Below, piece by piece: positions 56,410 to 64,000 of a DNA stretch of 64,000 nucleotides (positions are counted from its first letter, which is position 1; every line of letters starts with the position of its first letter). This stretch comes from a virus. Both the position numbers and the translations under genes were made by a program. The notes below the pieces were generated by a model. The model saw nothing but the letters and a program-made list of their open reading frames with translations, ran no database searches and was not told where the DNA came from. The stretch spans positions 1-64,000 of the IMG/VR virus record IMGVR_UViG_3300028415_000003. One strand, written 5' to 3'.

Positions 56410-56539
56410 ATATTATTAAATAGTCTAAACTTTTGTAAAAGTACAATATTTTTTATCTAAAATCAAGTTCTGGTTAAAATTTGTTTAATTGATACCATTA
56501 AACAATACATATTATCACAAGGCTAATAGTCGCTTACAT

Positions 56540-56566
56540 CCCATCCACGCTAAAGCGATGAATGGG
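56540..56566. other. Left-end hairpin of the TnpB element
   Basis: CCCAT (56540-56544) pairs with ATGGG (56562-56566), and CGCT (56548-56551) with AGCG (56554-56557), with an internal loop between. Position upstream of tnpB and hairpin form suit an IS605-type left end. Confidence 0.5.
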
Positions 56567-56828
56567 TTTTACGCTCCAACGTATAAAGTAATGCCGAAAT
56601 GATTGGTAAATCTTAATAATTGTATTTGCATGATCTCTCGCTTTAATAATTCAATAACTATAGACAAAAGTAAAAAAAATGATAACATAATCAAAATAAT
56701 GACAACTAAATAAATAAAAAGTAAGTAAAACCGTTGCTATTGATTGGTATATTTGCCGTGAGTTTATTTTAAAAAAATCATTTGTTTATATTTTTCAATG
56801 TCTTACCATCAATTCTTGCATACTACTG
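56567..56828. other. Intergenic, no gene seen
   Basis: Between the left-end hairpin and the terminator at 56829. AT-rich, with stops in all frames at short distance. A TATATTTG at about 56748 matches the Bacteroidota -7 box TANNTTTG, but there is no clear upstream box or downstream gene on that strand. Confidence 0.5.
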
Positions 56829-56859
56829 AAAAAAGCCGGATTCGTAGTCCGGCTTTTTT
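56829..56859. terminator. Strong bidirectional intrinsic terminator
   Basis: AAAAAAGCCGGA (56829-56840) and TCCGGCTTTTTT (56848-56859) make a perfect 12-bp stem with a 7-nt loop, with flanking A and T tracts. It lies 57 bp after the helicase stop on the minus strand and ends the replication operon. Confidence 0.92.
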
Positions 56860-56915
56860 TTATGAATGCCCATGCCCTTGGGTCTTGTTAAGGCTTCTGG
56901 CACGCCTGATTCGTA

Positions 56916-58169
56916 TTATGCTTTTGTAGTATTTTCAGCCTTTTTTAAGGCTTTTTCAGATTTTAATTTGAATTTTGTTAGTGGCACTCCGGATATTTGC
57001 CCAACATTAGTCATAATAATGTCTTTAAACCCTCCTTTTTCTTTCATGATACGGATGGATTCAATCATTCCCATTCGGGTAACATTGTCCATAATATCGA
57101 GTACACGGCATAGTTTTTTAGGGTTGTTAGGATCTTTCCTGAGCCCTCGTCCAACCATTTGATAATACAAAGCAAGTGACATTGTTGCTCTTGCCAGTGT
57201 AATTCCGTCAAGTGAAGGAAAGTCAAATCCAACAGTAAGCACACCCATATTAAACATATGCTTTATCTTTCCTTCCCGGAAAGCGTCAATCTTTTCTGTT
57301 CGTATGTTCATAGGTGTTTTCCCATGGATATAGTCGGCACTCATTCCCATCTCGCGTAGCATTTCAGCACTACGTCTTGCTTGTCTTACTGAACTGCAGA
57401 ATATAAGGTTGTGATTCACTTTCTTATCAAACCAAGCAATATTCGCAGCGAGTTTTTTTAGTCTTGCATCACTCCAAAATCTTTCGAGCTCAGCTTCATC
57501 AAAGTCTCCACCTATAGTGTTGGTTTTAATTTTGCTTACATCAAAATGATTGCTGATGTGATATTTTATTGGTGACAAATACCCTTGTTTGAAAAGCGTA
57601 TAATTGTCAATCTTGAAGGCTATTTTCTTGAAGAAAAACGGATAAATTCTGTTTACCATTTGAAGAGATTGGCTGTAAAATTTATCATCACCTTGGCTAA
57701 AATATTTTCCAACCATACGGTATGGGGAAGCTGTCAATCCGCAAACATTTTTTGGCTGTATAGCTTCAAAAAATTGATTATACATGCCATTGAAGTTTTT
57801 AGGATTCAGCAGGTGGCATTCGTCAAGAATGATGTACTTGAACCTTTTAAAAAGTTCAGGGTTTTTATAGATACTCCCTATTGTAGCGTACGTGAATGTT
57901 GATATTTCCTTTTGACCAAAGCTGGCTGAATAAATAGAAACATCTAATATTCCATATGACAATAGTTTCTGAAAATTTTGTTCTAATATTTCCTTTGTTG
58001 GTTGCAGAATAAGAACAGGCTCTTTTATTTTTTGGACAATATCCGCTATTATAAGAGACTTTCCGCTACCAGTGGGTAATACTAACATGAAAGGCTTCTC
58101 GTAATTCATTAAATGATATACAGCAGATTCAGAAGCTTGTTTTTGATATGGTCTTAGTGTAAATTTCAT
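56916..58169 (-). CDS. SF2 DEAD/DEAH-type helicase
   Basis: 417 residues. Motifs in order: LRPYQKQASESAV (Q-like), LPTGSGKS (Walker A, 32-38), LDECH (115-119), GLTASP (144-149), a second RecA lobe, and QMVGRGLR (motif VI). The layout matches UvsW/RecG-like or RAD25-like phage helicases with a minimal two-lobe core. It probably remodels forks or recombination intermediates. The start overlaps the upstream stop (ATGA). It is the last gene before the terminator. Confidence 0.9.
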   Translation of the reverse strand: MKFTLRPYQKQASESAVYHLMNYEKPFMLVLPTGSGKSLIIADIVQKIKEPVLILQPTKEILEQNFQKLLSYGILDVSIYSASFGQKEISTFTYATIGSIYKNPELFKRFKYIILDECHLLNPKNFNGMYNQFFEAIQPKNVCGLTASPYRMVGKYFSQGDDKFYSQSLQMVNRIYPFFFKKIAFKIDNYTLFKQGYLSPIKYHISNHFDVSKIKTNTIGGDFDEAELERFWSDARLKKLAANIAWFDKKVNHNLIFCSSVRQARRSAEMLREMGMSADYIHGKTPMNIRTEKIDAFREGKIKHMFNMGVLTVGFDFPSLDGITLARATMSLALYYQMVGRGLRKDPNNPKKLCRVLDIMDNVTRMGMIESIRIMKEKGGFKDIIMTNVGQISGVPLTKFKLKSEKALKKAENTTKA

Positions 58170-58678
58170 ATGAAATGTTTTATCGTTGTAAGTGTTAATA
58201 GCCCATAATATTTAGTGATCAAACTATCAAAATTTTCGTCATTAATATCATGAAGTTCTTCTGTTGATTCATAATTAAAGTATAAGATTAATTTTTTGAT
58301 ATTAATTGATATTTTGCCCATTAATAACATGTTAAAATCAATAATCTTTACAAGATCAAAAGGCTTATTAAATATCCTTAAAAGATTCTTTATCATTTTG
58401 AGTTCATCAGGATCGGGTATTACAGCAATTCCAAGAATTGCATCAGCTACCTGTGGATCGTATTGGTTTAAATAGGTTCCTTTAACTATTTCCTTTCCGT
58501 ATTTGTAAAAGGCATCCTTTATTGTTTTAAAGTCGAAATCTAAAGGTTTTGGTAGAAAAATGGGCGTTACTTCAGAATAATTCAAACCCCTGAGAGGAAT
58601 TTTGTCTTTAATCCTCTCAAGAGTTGTGAATGAGTTTGCAGAATAGTATTTGTTATTAATTTTGAAAATAGCTCGCAT
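58166..58678 (-). CDS. Hypothetical protein
   Basis: 170 residues. A beta-rich N-terminus (FKINNKYYSANSFTTLERI) is followed by a helical middle with acidic and basic patches (LKMIKNLLRIFNKPFDLVKI). No known motif. It ends in TGA overlapping the helicase ATG, so the two are likely co-translated, and a helicase accessory role is possible but unproven. Confidence 0.55.
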   Translation of the reverse strand: MRAIFKINNKYYSANSFTTLERIKDKIPLRGLNYSEVTPIFLPKPLDFDFKTIKDAFYKYGKEIVKGTYLNQYDPQVADAILGIAVIPDPDELKMIKNLLRIFNKPFDLVKIIDFNMLLMGKISINIKKLILYFNYESTEELHDINDENFDSLITKYYGLLTLTTIKHFI

Positions 58679-58704
58679 ATGTTCTTTGTCTTTCTTTTGT
58701 GAAT

Positions 58705-59376
58705 CTATTCTGAAGTTTCGTTTAAGATTTCTCTTGATATAAATATTTTTCTTGTTCTAATGCTTATGTAACCATTTTCGGATTTAAACCCAAAAAATAT
58801 TTTAGATCTTCTCTCAAGTGCTCTAATAGTGACAGGGGTTTTGTTATCCATTAAAGCTTTAATCTTAGTTACTTCTGAATTTTCTTTTGAGGAGCTTAAT
58901 AGAAAGAATTTGGTGATTTCATTATTGTAAAATACTGAAATGTAATCATTATCAAAGATTACTAAGCCATCATGATTTGTTTCGGATGGTTCTTCAGATT
59001 CTGAATTATCGTACAATTCTAATTTTTCAATTTTTAAAACTGCATCCTGTGAGAATGAGATAAATGGAATTAATAATAGTATAAATATTAGTTTTTTCAT
59101 TGGTTTAAAGTTTAAATGATAATATTGTGAATTTTTTTTTAAATCTTTATTATAAGTGTTTATGGCAAGAAACCAATATTTTACTTTGTCATAATCAGTG
59201 ATTATTCTGTAATCTCTATAAAATGACATTACAGATTTTCCGTATTTGAGAATGGAATCAATTGGTGAATCCACAAATGCTGAATAAACTAAAATTTCAC
59301 ATTGATCAAATACTCTTTTTGACAGTTTAAAATATTTTTTTGCTGCTTTTTTCATAAAAATGCTACGGAAACACAC
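58705..59376 (-). CDS. Composite protein: cytoplasmic-type N-terminus fused to a signal-peptide-bearing domain
   Basis: 223 residues in one frame. At residue 93 an internal MKKLIFILLLIPFISFSQ is a textbook Bacteroidota signal peptide, followed by a beta-rich exported-type domain. The likely functional gene for that part begins at the ATG at 59100 (131 residues). The preceding 92 residues (AAKKYFKLSKRVFDQCEILV, YRDYRIITDYDKVKYWFLAI) look like a real coding sequence too, so either two genes have lost a stop between them or the protein has an internal membrane anchor. Function unknown. Confidence 0.55.
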   Translation of the reverse strand: MCFRSIFMKKAAKKYFKLSKRVFDQCEILVYSAFVDSPIDSILKYGKSVMSFYRDYRIITDYDKVKYWFLAINTYNKDLKKNSQYYHLNFKPMKKLIFILLLIPFISFSQDAVLKIEKLELYDNSESEEPSETNHDGLVIFDNDYISVFYNNEITKFFLLSSSKENSEVTKIKALMDNKTPVTIRALERRSKIFFGFKSENGYISIRTRKIFISREILNETSE

Positions 59377-59399
59377 TCATCAGCTTTGCTGTGGGTGTG
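59372..59399. other. Intergenic hairpin
   Basis: CACACTCATCAGC, loop TTT, GCTGTGGGTGTG: 12 pairs with one G-U and one bulge. It lies at the start of the gene ending at 59376 and the 120-bp gap beside it. It has no T-tract, so it is not a standard terminator. Confidence 0.4.
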
Positions 59400-59469
59400 A
59401 GGAAAGTAGCTACCCCTTTGTTAAAATTAATTATTTCCTTCAAATAATGTTCTAAGTTCTAAAACCTAA

Positions 59470-59488
59470 CCTATCGCTTTTGCGTAGG
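59470..59488. other. Hairpin resembling the TnpB left end
   Basis: CCTA-t-CGC, loop TTTT, GCG-TAGG. With its flank, ATCGCTTTTGCGTAGGTGGG matches ATCGCTTTAGCGTGGATGGG on the minus strand at the TnpB left end at 17 of 20 positions. May be a trace of a related element. Confidence 0.4.
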
Positions 59489-59496
59489 TGGGTAGT

Positions 59497-59898
59497 TTAT
59501 GTTTTTTTCCATTTGAATAATCCTTTTGGTTTTTTTCCTGAATATTCAAAGTGTTTGGTTGCGCAGCGTATGCATAGTTGTTTGGTGATTGATATCCGAA
59601 TTTTTTTTACATTGTAAAATATAGATCGGTATCCACATTTTTTGCAATTGTATGCTACAAAATAGCCTTTAAGGTATTCTTGTAGTAAATTTTGTAACCT
59701 ATCTCTTCCTATAGTTCTGTTCAGAATCTCTTTATGAGGAATAGAAACATCTAAATTTCTCAGCTTAACAGCTTCTCCAATTTCATTTATGATCTCGGTA
59801 TTAGATTGTTCATTCAGGAACATTAAAAGGTCACGCTTTACACTTTCAGGCAATTCATGGAAATCGTTTTCAATTTCTATATGCTTATAATAGTACAT
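59497..59898 (-). CDS. Zinc-ribbon protein
   Basis: 133 residues. An acidic helical N-terminus (HELPESVKRDLLMFLNEQ) leads to a four-cysteine zinc site: C85 and C88 (NCKKCGY), C109 and C112 (LCIRC), spaced CxxC-x20-CxxC. The C-terminus is basic (SGKKPKGLFKWKKT), suggesting nucleic-acid binding. It lies in the replication block; possible roles are regulator or replication accessory. Confidence 0.65.
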   Translation of the reverse strand: MYYYKHIEIENDFHELPESVKRDLLMFLNEQSNTEIINEIGEAVKLRNLDVSIPHKEILNRTIGRDRLQNLLQEYLKGYFVAYNCKKCGYRSIFYNVKKIRISITKQLCIRCATKHFEYSGKKPKGLFKWKKT

Positions 59899-59952
59899 GA
59901 TTGTAAGTTTTAAAAAAAAAGCTATAACATTACACTATAGCCTTTTTTAGGT

Positions 59953-60846
59953 TTATGACAAGAAAGATTTTGAAATAAAGTGGCCTAAGCTGTGATTAGC
60001 TTGGAATATTTCATTCATGGTAGTAATTCCAGGTTTGTAAAGCTCTGTTCCCAAATTGTAAATCTGATACAGGTTAGAAACTTGCTCAGGATTTTCATCG
60101 TATTTTTCAATGTAGGATCCGACTACCTTATTCACCTGTGATGAATTCAACGGTGGTACGCCATCATACTTGAGACTGGCATTGTTTTTCTTCACCGCAT
60201 ACATGGTAAGCCATCCGGCCAGTTCTGCCATGTCACGCTGCGTGAATGGCGTGTTGATCATCTTTTGAAGCATTTCCTGATAATACAAGCGCTTTTGCTC
60301 AAAGTCCTTAATCCATCCAGAAAGGGTATCGAACATATTCTTCAGTGGGGTCTTATTTGGTCCGTAAGACATAAGCAAATCACCACCCATGAGGCACATA
60401 TTTTGGCATATGTGGACGTTTGCGCCAAAGGCTATCTCTACACCGTTCTGGTGGAAGTTAAGCCCTACAGCCGTATTTGTGAGCTCGTCACTCATGTCGT
60501 TAATGACAAAGCGGGTAAGTACTCTCCGGAAAAGAATATTCTCAATAGGATATTCTTTATCCTGATAGATTTCTTTGTTTTTCATGATGGAAATACCGGG
60601 CATGATTTTGCTTCTGTTGTTGGCTGCATAAATCGGATCTAATTGAAAGTTCATGTTGTGCTTATCCAGCACTTCGGATGCCTGGTCAATCAACTCAAAA
60701 TGGCGGATACCATGAATAGGGCGTGATCCGTCAAATGTTTCGTTGATACTGTTTTTCAAATCATTAAAGCTAATAGTATGTAAACTGTTTTGCTTTACCT
60801 CTAAGCTTTTGTTTTTTGTTTGTTGTGCTATTTGAATATCTTGCAT
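59953..60846 (-). CDS. DUF932-like phage protein
   Basis: 297 residues. The central NFHQNGVEIAFGANVHICQN with CLMGGDLLMSYG resembles the LGLRNSHDKSxxxxLAFGxxVFVCDNLxFSG block of DUF932-related phage proteins. The flanking regions are helical. The family is common beside recombination genes but its function is not established. The leader ATGAGTTATT before the ATG resembles other genes here. It is followed by a 50-nt gap and the zinc-ribbon gene. Confidence 0.6.
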   Translation of the reverse strand: MQDIQIAQQTKNKSLEVKQNSLHTISFNDLKNSINETFDGSRPIHGIRHFELIDQASEVLDKHNMNFQLDPIYAANNRSKIMPGISIMKNKEIYQDKEYPIENILFRRVLTRFVINDMSDELTNTAVGLNFHQNGVEIAFGANVHICQNMCLMGGDLLMSYGPNKTPLKNMFDTLSGWIKDFEQKRLYYQEMLQKMINTPFTQRDMAELAGWLTMYAVKKNNASLKYDGVPPLNSSQVNKVVGSYIEKYDENPEQVSNLYQIYNLGTELYKPGITTMNEIFQANHSLGHFISKSFLS

Positions 60847-60866
60847 AATAACTCATTTTTAAGATT

Positions 60867-61688
60867 TTAATAAATAATTTTTGCTGTTTGTTTTTCCATG
60901 GCCTTCGTGCATGACCCGTCTGTTTTAAGAGGGCATTTGCTACAGTTTTCAGCTGATGGCTTTTCAGTCCATTCCTGAAGTGATTCATGGAAATAAAATT
61001 CTTCAATGACTTTTCTTGTAGTCTCTTTAAATTCTGCTATGTCAGCAGAATTTATTTGCTTTAAGAAAAGTTGATTTTCTTGTTCAGAAGGTTTGTAATC
61101 GAATACCCAATAGAAGAAAGGGATTTGCTTGCCGTAATTTTGCATGAATAACCATGTGTACACATAGGCTTGCAGGTGATCCATGTTCTGTGGATATGCC
61201 CAGGCAAAATCGCCATATGTGGTATACAGGTTTTCAGTAAGTTTTATATCAATCATAGCGAGTGGAACCTTTACGATCTCACCGGACTCACTATCTACAT
61301 AAGAAATACCGCTAAACAAGTCCACCGTTCCTTCAATAATCACATTTTCATCATCCGGCCATTTAGCCGAAAGTTTGACTTGTGTCTGCTCAGGTTTTAC
61401 TTCGATTTCATGAAGGTCTTTTAGCCTGTCAAAACGGAATATCTGATCATCAATACGCTTGTGATGTGCCGAACGGCTGCCATTCTTTAAGCGTGGTAAA
61501 TCTGTTACTGCCTCTCCATGCGCTACACCTCCAATAGTGTTCGTTTCAAAATACTGTCCTCTCAGCATGGCTTCAGAAGTGATATCATATTTCTTGTCAA
61601 TGTAGACTTCTTTGACTTTACGAGGACAGTAGTTAAGAAGGTCGCCCTTCTTAACTACTTGTTTGATTAATGATTGTGATAGTTTCAT
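60867..61688 (-). CDS. RecB/Cas4-like PD-(D/E)XK exonuclease with Fe-S cluster signature
   Basis: 273 residues. Nuclease residues: Asp123 in EGTVDLF, Asp147 and Lys149 in MIDIKLT, and QAYVYTWL (Gln173-Tyr177). Cys21 near the N-terminus plus Cys249, Cys252 and Cys260 form the C-xn-CxxC-x7-C layout of the 4Fe-4S cluster in AddB and Cas4. It probably resects DNA ends to make single strands for annealing by the neighbouring Sak4-like protein. The start overlaps the Sak4-like gene's stop (ATGA). Confidence 0.88.
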   Translation of the reverse strand: MKLSQSLIKQVVKKGDLLNYCPRKVKEVYIDKKYDITSEAMLRGQYFETNTIGGVAHGEAVTDLPRLKNGSRSAHHKRIDDQIFRFDRLKDLHEIEVKPEQTQVKLSAKWPDDENVIIEGTVDLFSGISYVDSESGEIVKVPLAMIDIKLTENLYTTYGDFAWAYPQNMDHLQAYVYTWLFMQNYGKQIPFFYWVFDYKPSEQENQLFLKQINSADIAEFKETTRKVIEEFYFHESLQEWTEKPSAENCSKCPLKTDGSCTKAMEKQTAKIIY

Positions 61689-62482
61689 ATGAATAGATTT
61701 TCATCTGATTCTTCGTTTGATTTTGCTATTGTTTCGGTTTCCTGTTTAGTACCGCCTTGCACATCAGTAAAATTTAATTTTGGATCGATTTCTCGATCCT
61801 CTTCAAAAGCTTTGACGTGTTCAATAACTTTAGCAAGGTCATTCTCTACTATCTTGCCTGGAAACATATCTTTTGGTGATTTCACGGTATTGTCTCCACT
61901 GTTCTCAGTCAAGAAGTAATATTTGTTGAAGCCATTTTCTGAATATTCAACATAGGTTTGGATCACTGTTGTAAAGTTGGATTCCATTTTTATCTTTTCT
62001 TTCAGGAGCTTTCCACCAGGAACAAAGAAACTTGTTTCGTAATTTTCTGTCTCGATATGTGCCATAAACACTACAGTCAGATCTTCTCTTAGACCGTCTA
62101 TCATTTTCACGATTTGATAGGTTGTGTTAGCTTGATTGCTGTATTTATCATACCCTTTGATACTGATTTGAGACATGAACATGTCTGTCATCATCAGGGT
62201 AAGTGTATCAACAATGATAAATTTTATTTCGGGACGCTTGCTGCTGATTGCTTTGATAAGTTTCCAAATGGTATTTGGATCACTGGTCATTGTGTAATTG
62301 CTTTGCATGAAATCCGGTTCTCCGGCTTCATTTTTCACAATATGAAACTTCTTTCTCCATCCTTTAAAAGGCATGGATTTGCGGTCTACATTGATATAGA
62401 AAGATGTTTTCGGATCAATGTTTCGTAAACTGAATGTTTTGCCTGTGCCTGATCTGCCCAAGACTAAAATTTTGTCTGCCAT
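61685..62482 (-). CDS. Sak4-like RecA-fold ATPase
   Basis: 265 residues. Walker A GRSGTGKT (9-16, Lys15) and Walker B KFIIVDT (Asp92) frame a RecA-like core of the size of phage Sak4 single-strand annealing proteins. The C-terminal 50 residues are acidic and likely disordered, as expected of single-strand binding partners. Next to a RecB-like nuclease it forms a recombination pair. The leader TAAACGAATT precedes the ATG. Confidence 0.85.
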   Translation of the reverse strand: MADKILVLGRSGTGKTFSLRNIDPKTSFYINVDRKSMPFKGWRKKFHIVKNEAGEPDFMQSNYTMTSDPNTIWKLIKAISSKRPEIKFIIVDTLTLMMTDMFMSQISIKGYDKYSNQANTTYQIVKMIDGLREDLTVVFMAHIETENYETSFFVPGGKLLKEKIKMESNFTTVIQTYVEYSENGFNKYYFLTENSGDNTVKSPKDMFPGKIVENDLAKVIEHVKAFEEDREIDPKLNFTDVQGGTKQETETIAKSNEESDENLFI

Positions 62483-62494
62483 AATTCGTTTAAT

Positions 62495-64000
62495 TTAAAA
62501 GTTAAAATTTGAAAAATCGTCCTCTTTACCGGTGTTTCCGGTGTCGGGTGATTCCATTTGATTTAGTTGATTAGAAAAGTCGGGTAGTTTCCGTTCTTTT
62601 TCTTCTTTAGATTTTGGAGGAGCCTCTACTTTTTGAATATCTGTGCTTTTTTTTGGCTTAGAATCGTAATTTATACGTTCCTCAAATTCAAGCTGAAAGT
62701 CACCTTTCTCTACTTTATCGATAAAGATTTGGCAATTATTTTTCGTGGCTTGTTCTACTATTTTTTCAAGGCTTTCCGGATCAAGTGATTCAGCACGGCC
62801 TACCACAATGATTGGAGCCTTCTGATTCATTTCAATAAGAACACTAATCGCTATTTCCATAATTTTGGAAGTGCTTATTTGATTCTTATTGAAAGGGAGG
62901 CCGTTAATTGATAATCCATCACTAGTAATCTCAAGACCTTCAACCGGAAGCTTATTCTTCTGTACCAGTAGTTCTTTTTCTTCCCTGGTATTTCGTAGCT
63001 TTGTATCTTCCTTTTTGATTAAGCTGGTATACTTATCAAGTTCATTTTTTTTCTTTGTGAAACTATCTACTCTTTTTAAAGCTTCATTAATTTTGTTGAA
63101 CTTTATTCGGGTTGCTTCAACAGCTTTTTCAGCAGTGTCGAATTTCTCTTTATTGAATTTACCTAAAGCATGAAGATCTTCTTCTTTCTTTTTTTTATAA
63201 GTGCCGTAATCTTTTTCGAGTTTTGTAAGACCGGCTTCTTGTTCATCACGTCTTTTTTCCAATGCTTTGATTTGATCGTTAATTTGATCAATCATATCGC
63301 TATGTTGTCTTTTCCGTGATTCATAAGATGTTTGAGCTTTATCAAGCTCACCCTCAATAGTTTCCATATTTTTTTTGTGGATTTTTTGAGCATCCAATTC
63401 TTCTTCAGCTTTATGCCACTTTTTTTCGTACTTATCGACTTCATTAGCCATCTGTTTTTCTTCCTCAGAAGGTTTTTCGCTTTGAATCATTTTCTCGTAT
63501 GCATCGGCATTACGCTTTAATTCTCTGCGTTGATCGAAAGCTTCCTTTTCTTCTTCCATTGCTTTTCTGAAGCTTTTTTGTATTTCATCAGGTAATAACT
63601 TAAGAACTTGATCTCTTTGCCATCTTCTTCCTTCAGCTGTTTCTGATTTTGCCACAAATTCTTCTGGAGAAAAAGCGTTGTAATTGAAAATATCACGAAT
63701 CTCGGTAACTTTCCTGCTGATCTTGCCATTCGGGTAGGCAATTTTGATTTTAGATTTGTCATTTTCGAATTCGATTTTTACGGTATACTTGTCACCGTTG
63801 GGAGCTTCAAATACGCCTTCTAATGAACCTTCTTTTTCCCCGGTTGTTACAGGAGTGTCTACACTTATTTTGGCTTCCAGTAAAGAAATAATGGCATTAG
63901 TAAAGGTTGTTTTCGCTTTGTTATTACCACCTTTTACATAGATAATGTTGCCGTTAATGGGTGTATTGAGCTCTGTTAACTTTTTGAAGTTTTCTATTTT
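62495..64000 (-). CDS. SMC/Rad50-like ATPase (5' partial)
   Basis: The frame is open from the window's last base to 62495, about 501 residues, so the start lies outside. N-terminal part: GGNNKAKTTFTNAI, a P-loop in which Ala replaces the Gly before Lys. Residues about 125-355 are a long K/E coiled coil. The C-terminal part has LPFNKNQISTSKIMEIAISV, a signature I know from phage SbcC-like ATPases, then IIVVGRAESLD where a Walker B Asp would usually be. The C-terminal 60 residues are disordered. Likely a DNA-repair or recombination ATPase. Confidence 0.8.
   Translation of the reverse strand, partial: KIENFKKLTELNTPINGNIIYVKGGNNKAKTTFTNAIISLLEAKISVDTPVTTGEKEGSLEGVFEAPNGDKYTVKIEFENDKSKIKIAYPNGKISRKVTEIRDIFNYNAFSPEEFVAKSETAEGRRWQRDQVLKLLPDEIQKSFRKAMEEEKEAFDQRRELKRNADAYEKMIQSEKPSEEEKQMANEVDKYEKKWHKAEEELDAQKIHKKNMETIEGELDKAQTSYESRKRQHSDMIDQINDQIKALEKRRDEQEAGLTKLEKDYGTYKKKKEEDLHALGKFNKEKFDTAEKAVEATRIKFNKINEALKRVDSFTKKKNELDKYTSLIKKEDTKLRNTREEKELLVQKNKLPVEGLEITSDGLSINGLPFNKNQISTSKIMEIAISVLIEMNQKAPIIVVGRAESLDPESLEKIVEQATKNNCQIFIDKVEKGDFQLEFEERINYDSKPKKSTDIQKVEAPPKSKEEKERKLPDFSNQLNQMESPDTGNTGKEDDFSNFNF

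Larger units (their letters stand above)
55224..56566 (-). mobile_element. Solo TnpB element (IS200/IS605-related, IS1341-type)
   Basis: A complete tnpB lies between a hairpin-rich right-end region (55224-55300) and an imperfect left-end hairpin (56540-56566). No tnpA is present, so it would need a transposase supplied elsewhere. Exact ends cannot be fixed without comparing empty sites; the stated limits are the outermost hairpins seen. Confidence 0.7.

Noticed and set aside
56748-56755. TATATTTG as a Bacteroidota promoter -7 box
   Set aside because: No matching -33 box at the right distance, and no gene downstream on that strand before the terminator.
56866-57162. A 98-codon plus-strand frame near the helicase
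   Set aside because: It lies antisense to the SF2 helicase gene, directly after a terminator, and has no independent support.

Overview
This window is most likely a 64 kb piece of a crAss-like phage (order Crassvirales, tailed podovirus morphology) that infects a member of the Bacteroidota. The evidence is a co-oriented virion block in the order terminase large subunit, portal, scaffold-like protein, major capsid protein, neck/ring proteins, P22 gp4-like and gp10-like tail proteins, followed by a giant virion RNA-polymerase-type protein, with DNA-metabolism genes on the opposite strand. The DNA is AT-rich. Genes are tightly packed, with many TAATG, TAAATG and ATGA junctions, few obvious Shine-Dalgarno sites, and at least one Bacteroidota-style signal peptide ending in SFSQ. 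The standard bacterial code fits: long frames are intact, Trp is TGG, and TAA, TAG and TGA are all used as stops. I saw no tRNA, CRISPR array or integrase.

Plus strand, 1-48,945. The window opens inside a long trimeric tail-fibre gene (14 tandem 51-nt repeats, a 189-nt duplication, and a C-terminal S74 self-cleaving chaperone) with a small fibre-associated partner. A lysis cassette follows: candidate holin, T7-lysozyme-type amidase and a coiled-coil spanin-like protein. Then come packaging and head genes (7,246-16,789), an internal terminator, neck and tail genes (16,901-26,147), and one uninterrupted 19.8 kb gene for a 6,605-residue protein. That protein carries an SF1 helicase, two HExxH metallopeptidase motifs and a DxDxD RNA-polymerase active-site motif. 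Three further tail/appendage genes end at a strong terminator near 48,960.

Minus strand, 48,957-64,000. Converging on that terminator is an operon of a KilA-N/KilAC antirepressor, a short hypothetical protein, a GH16 glycoside hydrolase and an HNH endonuclease. From 51.2 to 56.6 kb lies a patchwork accessory region: duplicated and broken genes, an attC-like hairpin, a solo TnpB element, an adenine methyltransferase, a DnaA-domain-IV-like protein and a PD-(D/E)XK nuclease. From 56.9 kb to the window end is a replication/recombination block: SF2 helicase, zinc-ribbon protein, DUF932-like protein, RecB/Cas4-like nuclease with an iron-sulfur cluster signature, Sak4-like ATPase and an SMC-like ATPase that runs off the edge.

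The most unusual item is the 6,605-residue protein. It probably travels in the capsid and is injected to transcribe early genes, but its helicase and paired proteases suggest extra functions or self-processing. The GH16 enzyme, the fibre repeat array and the 51-55 kb mosaic are the next most interesting.
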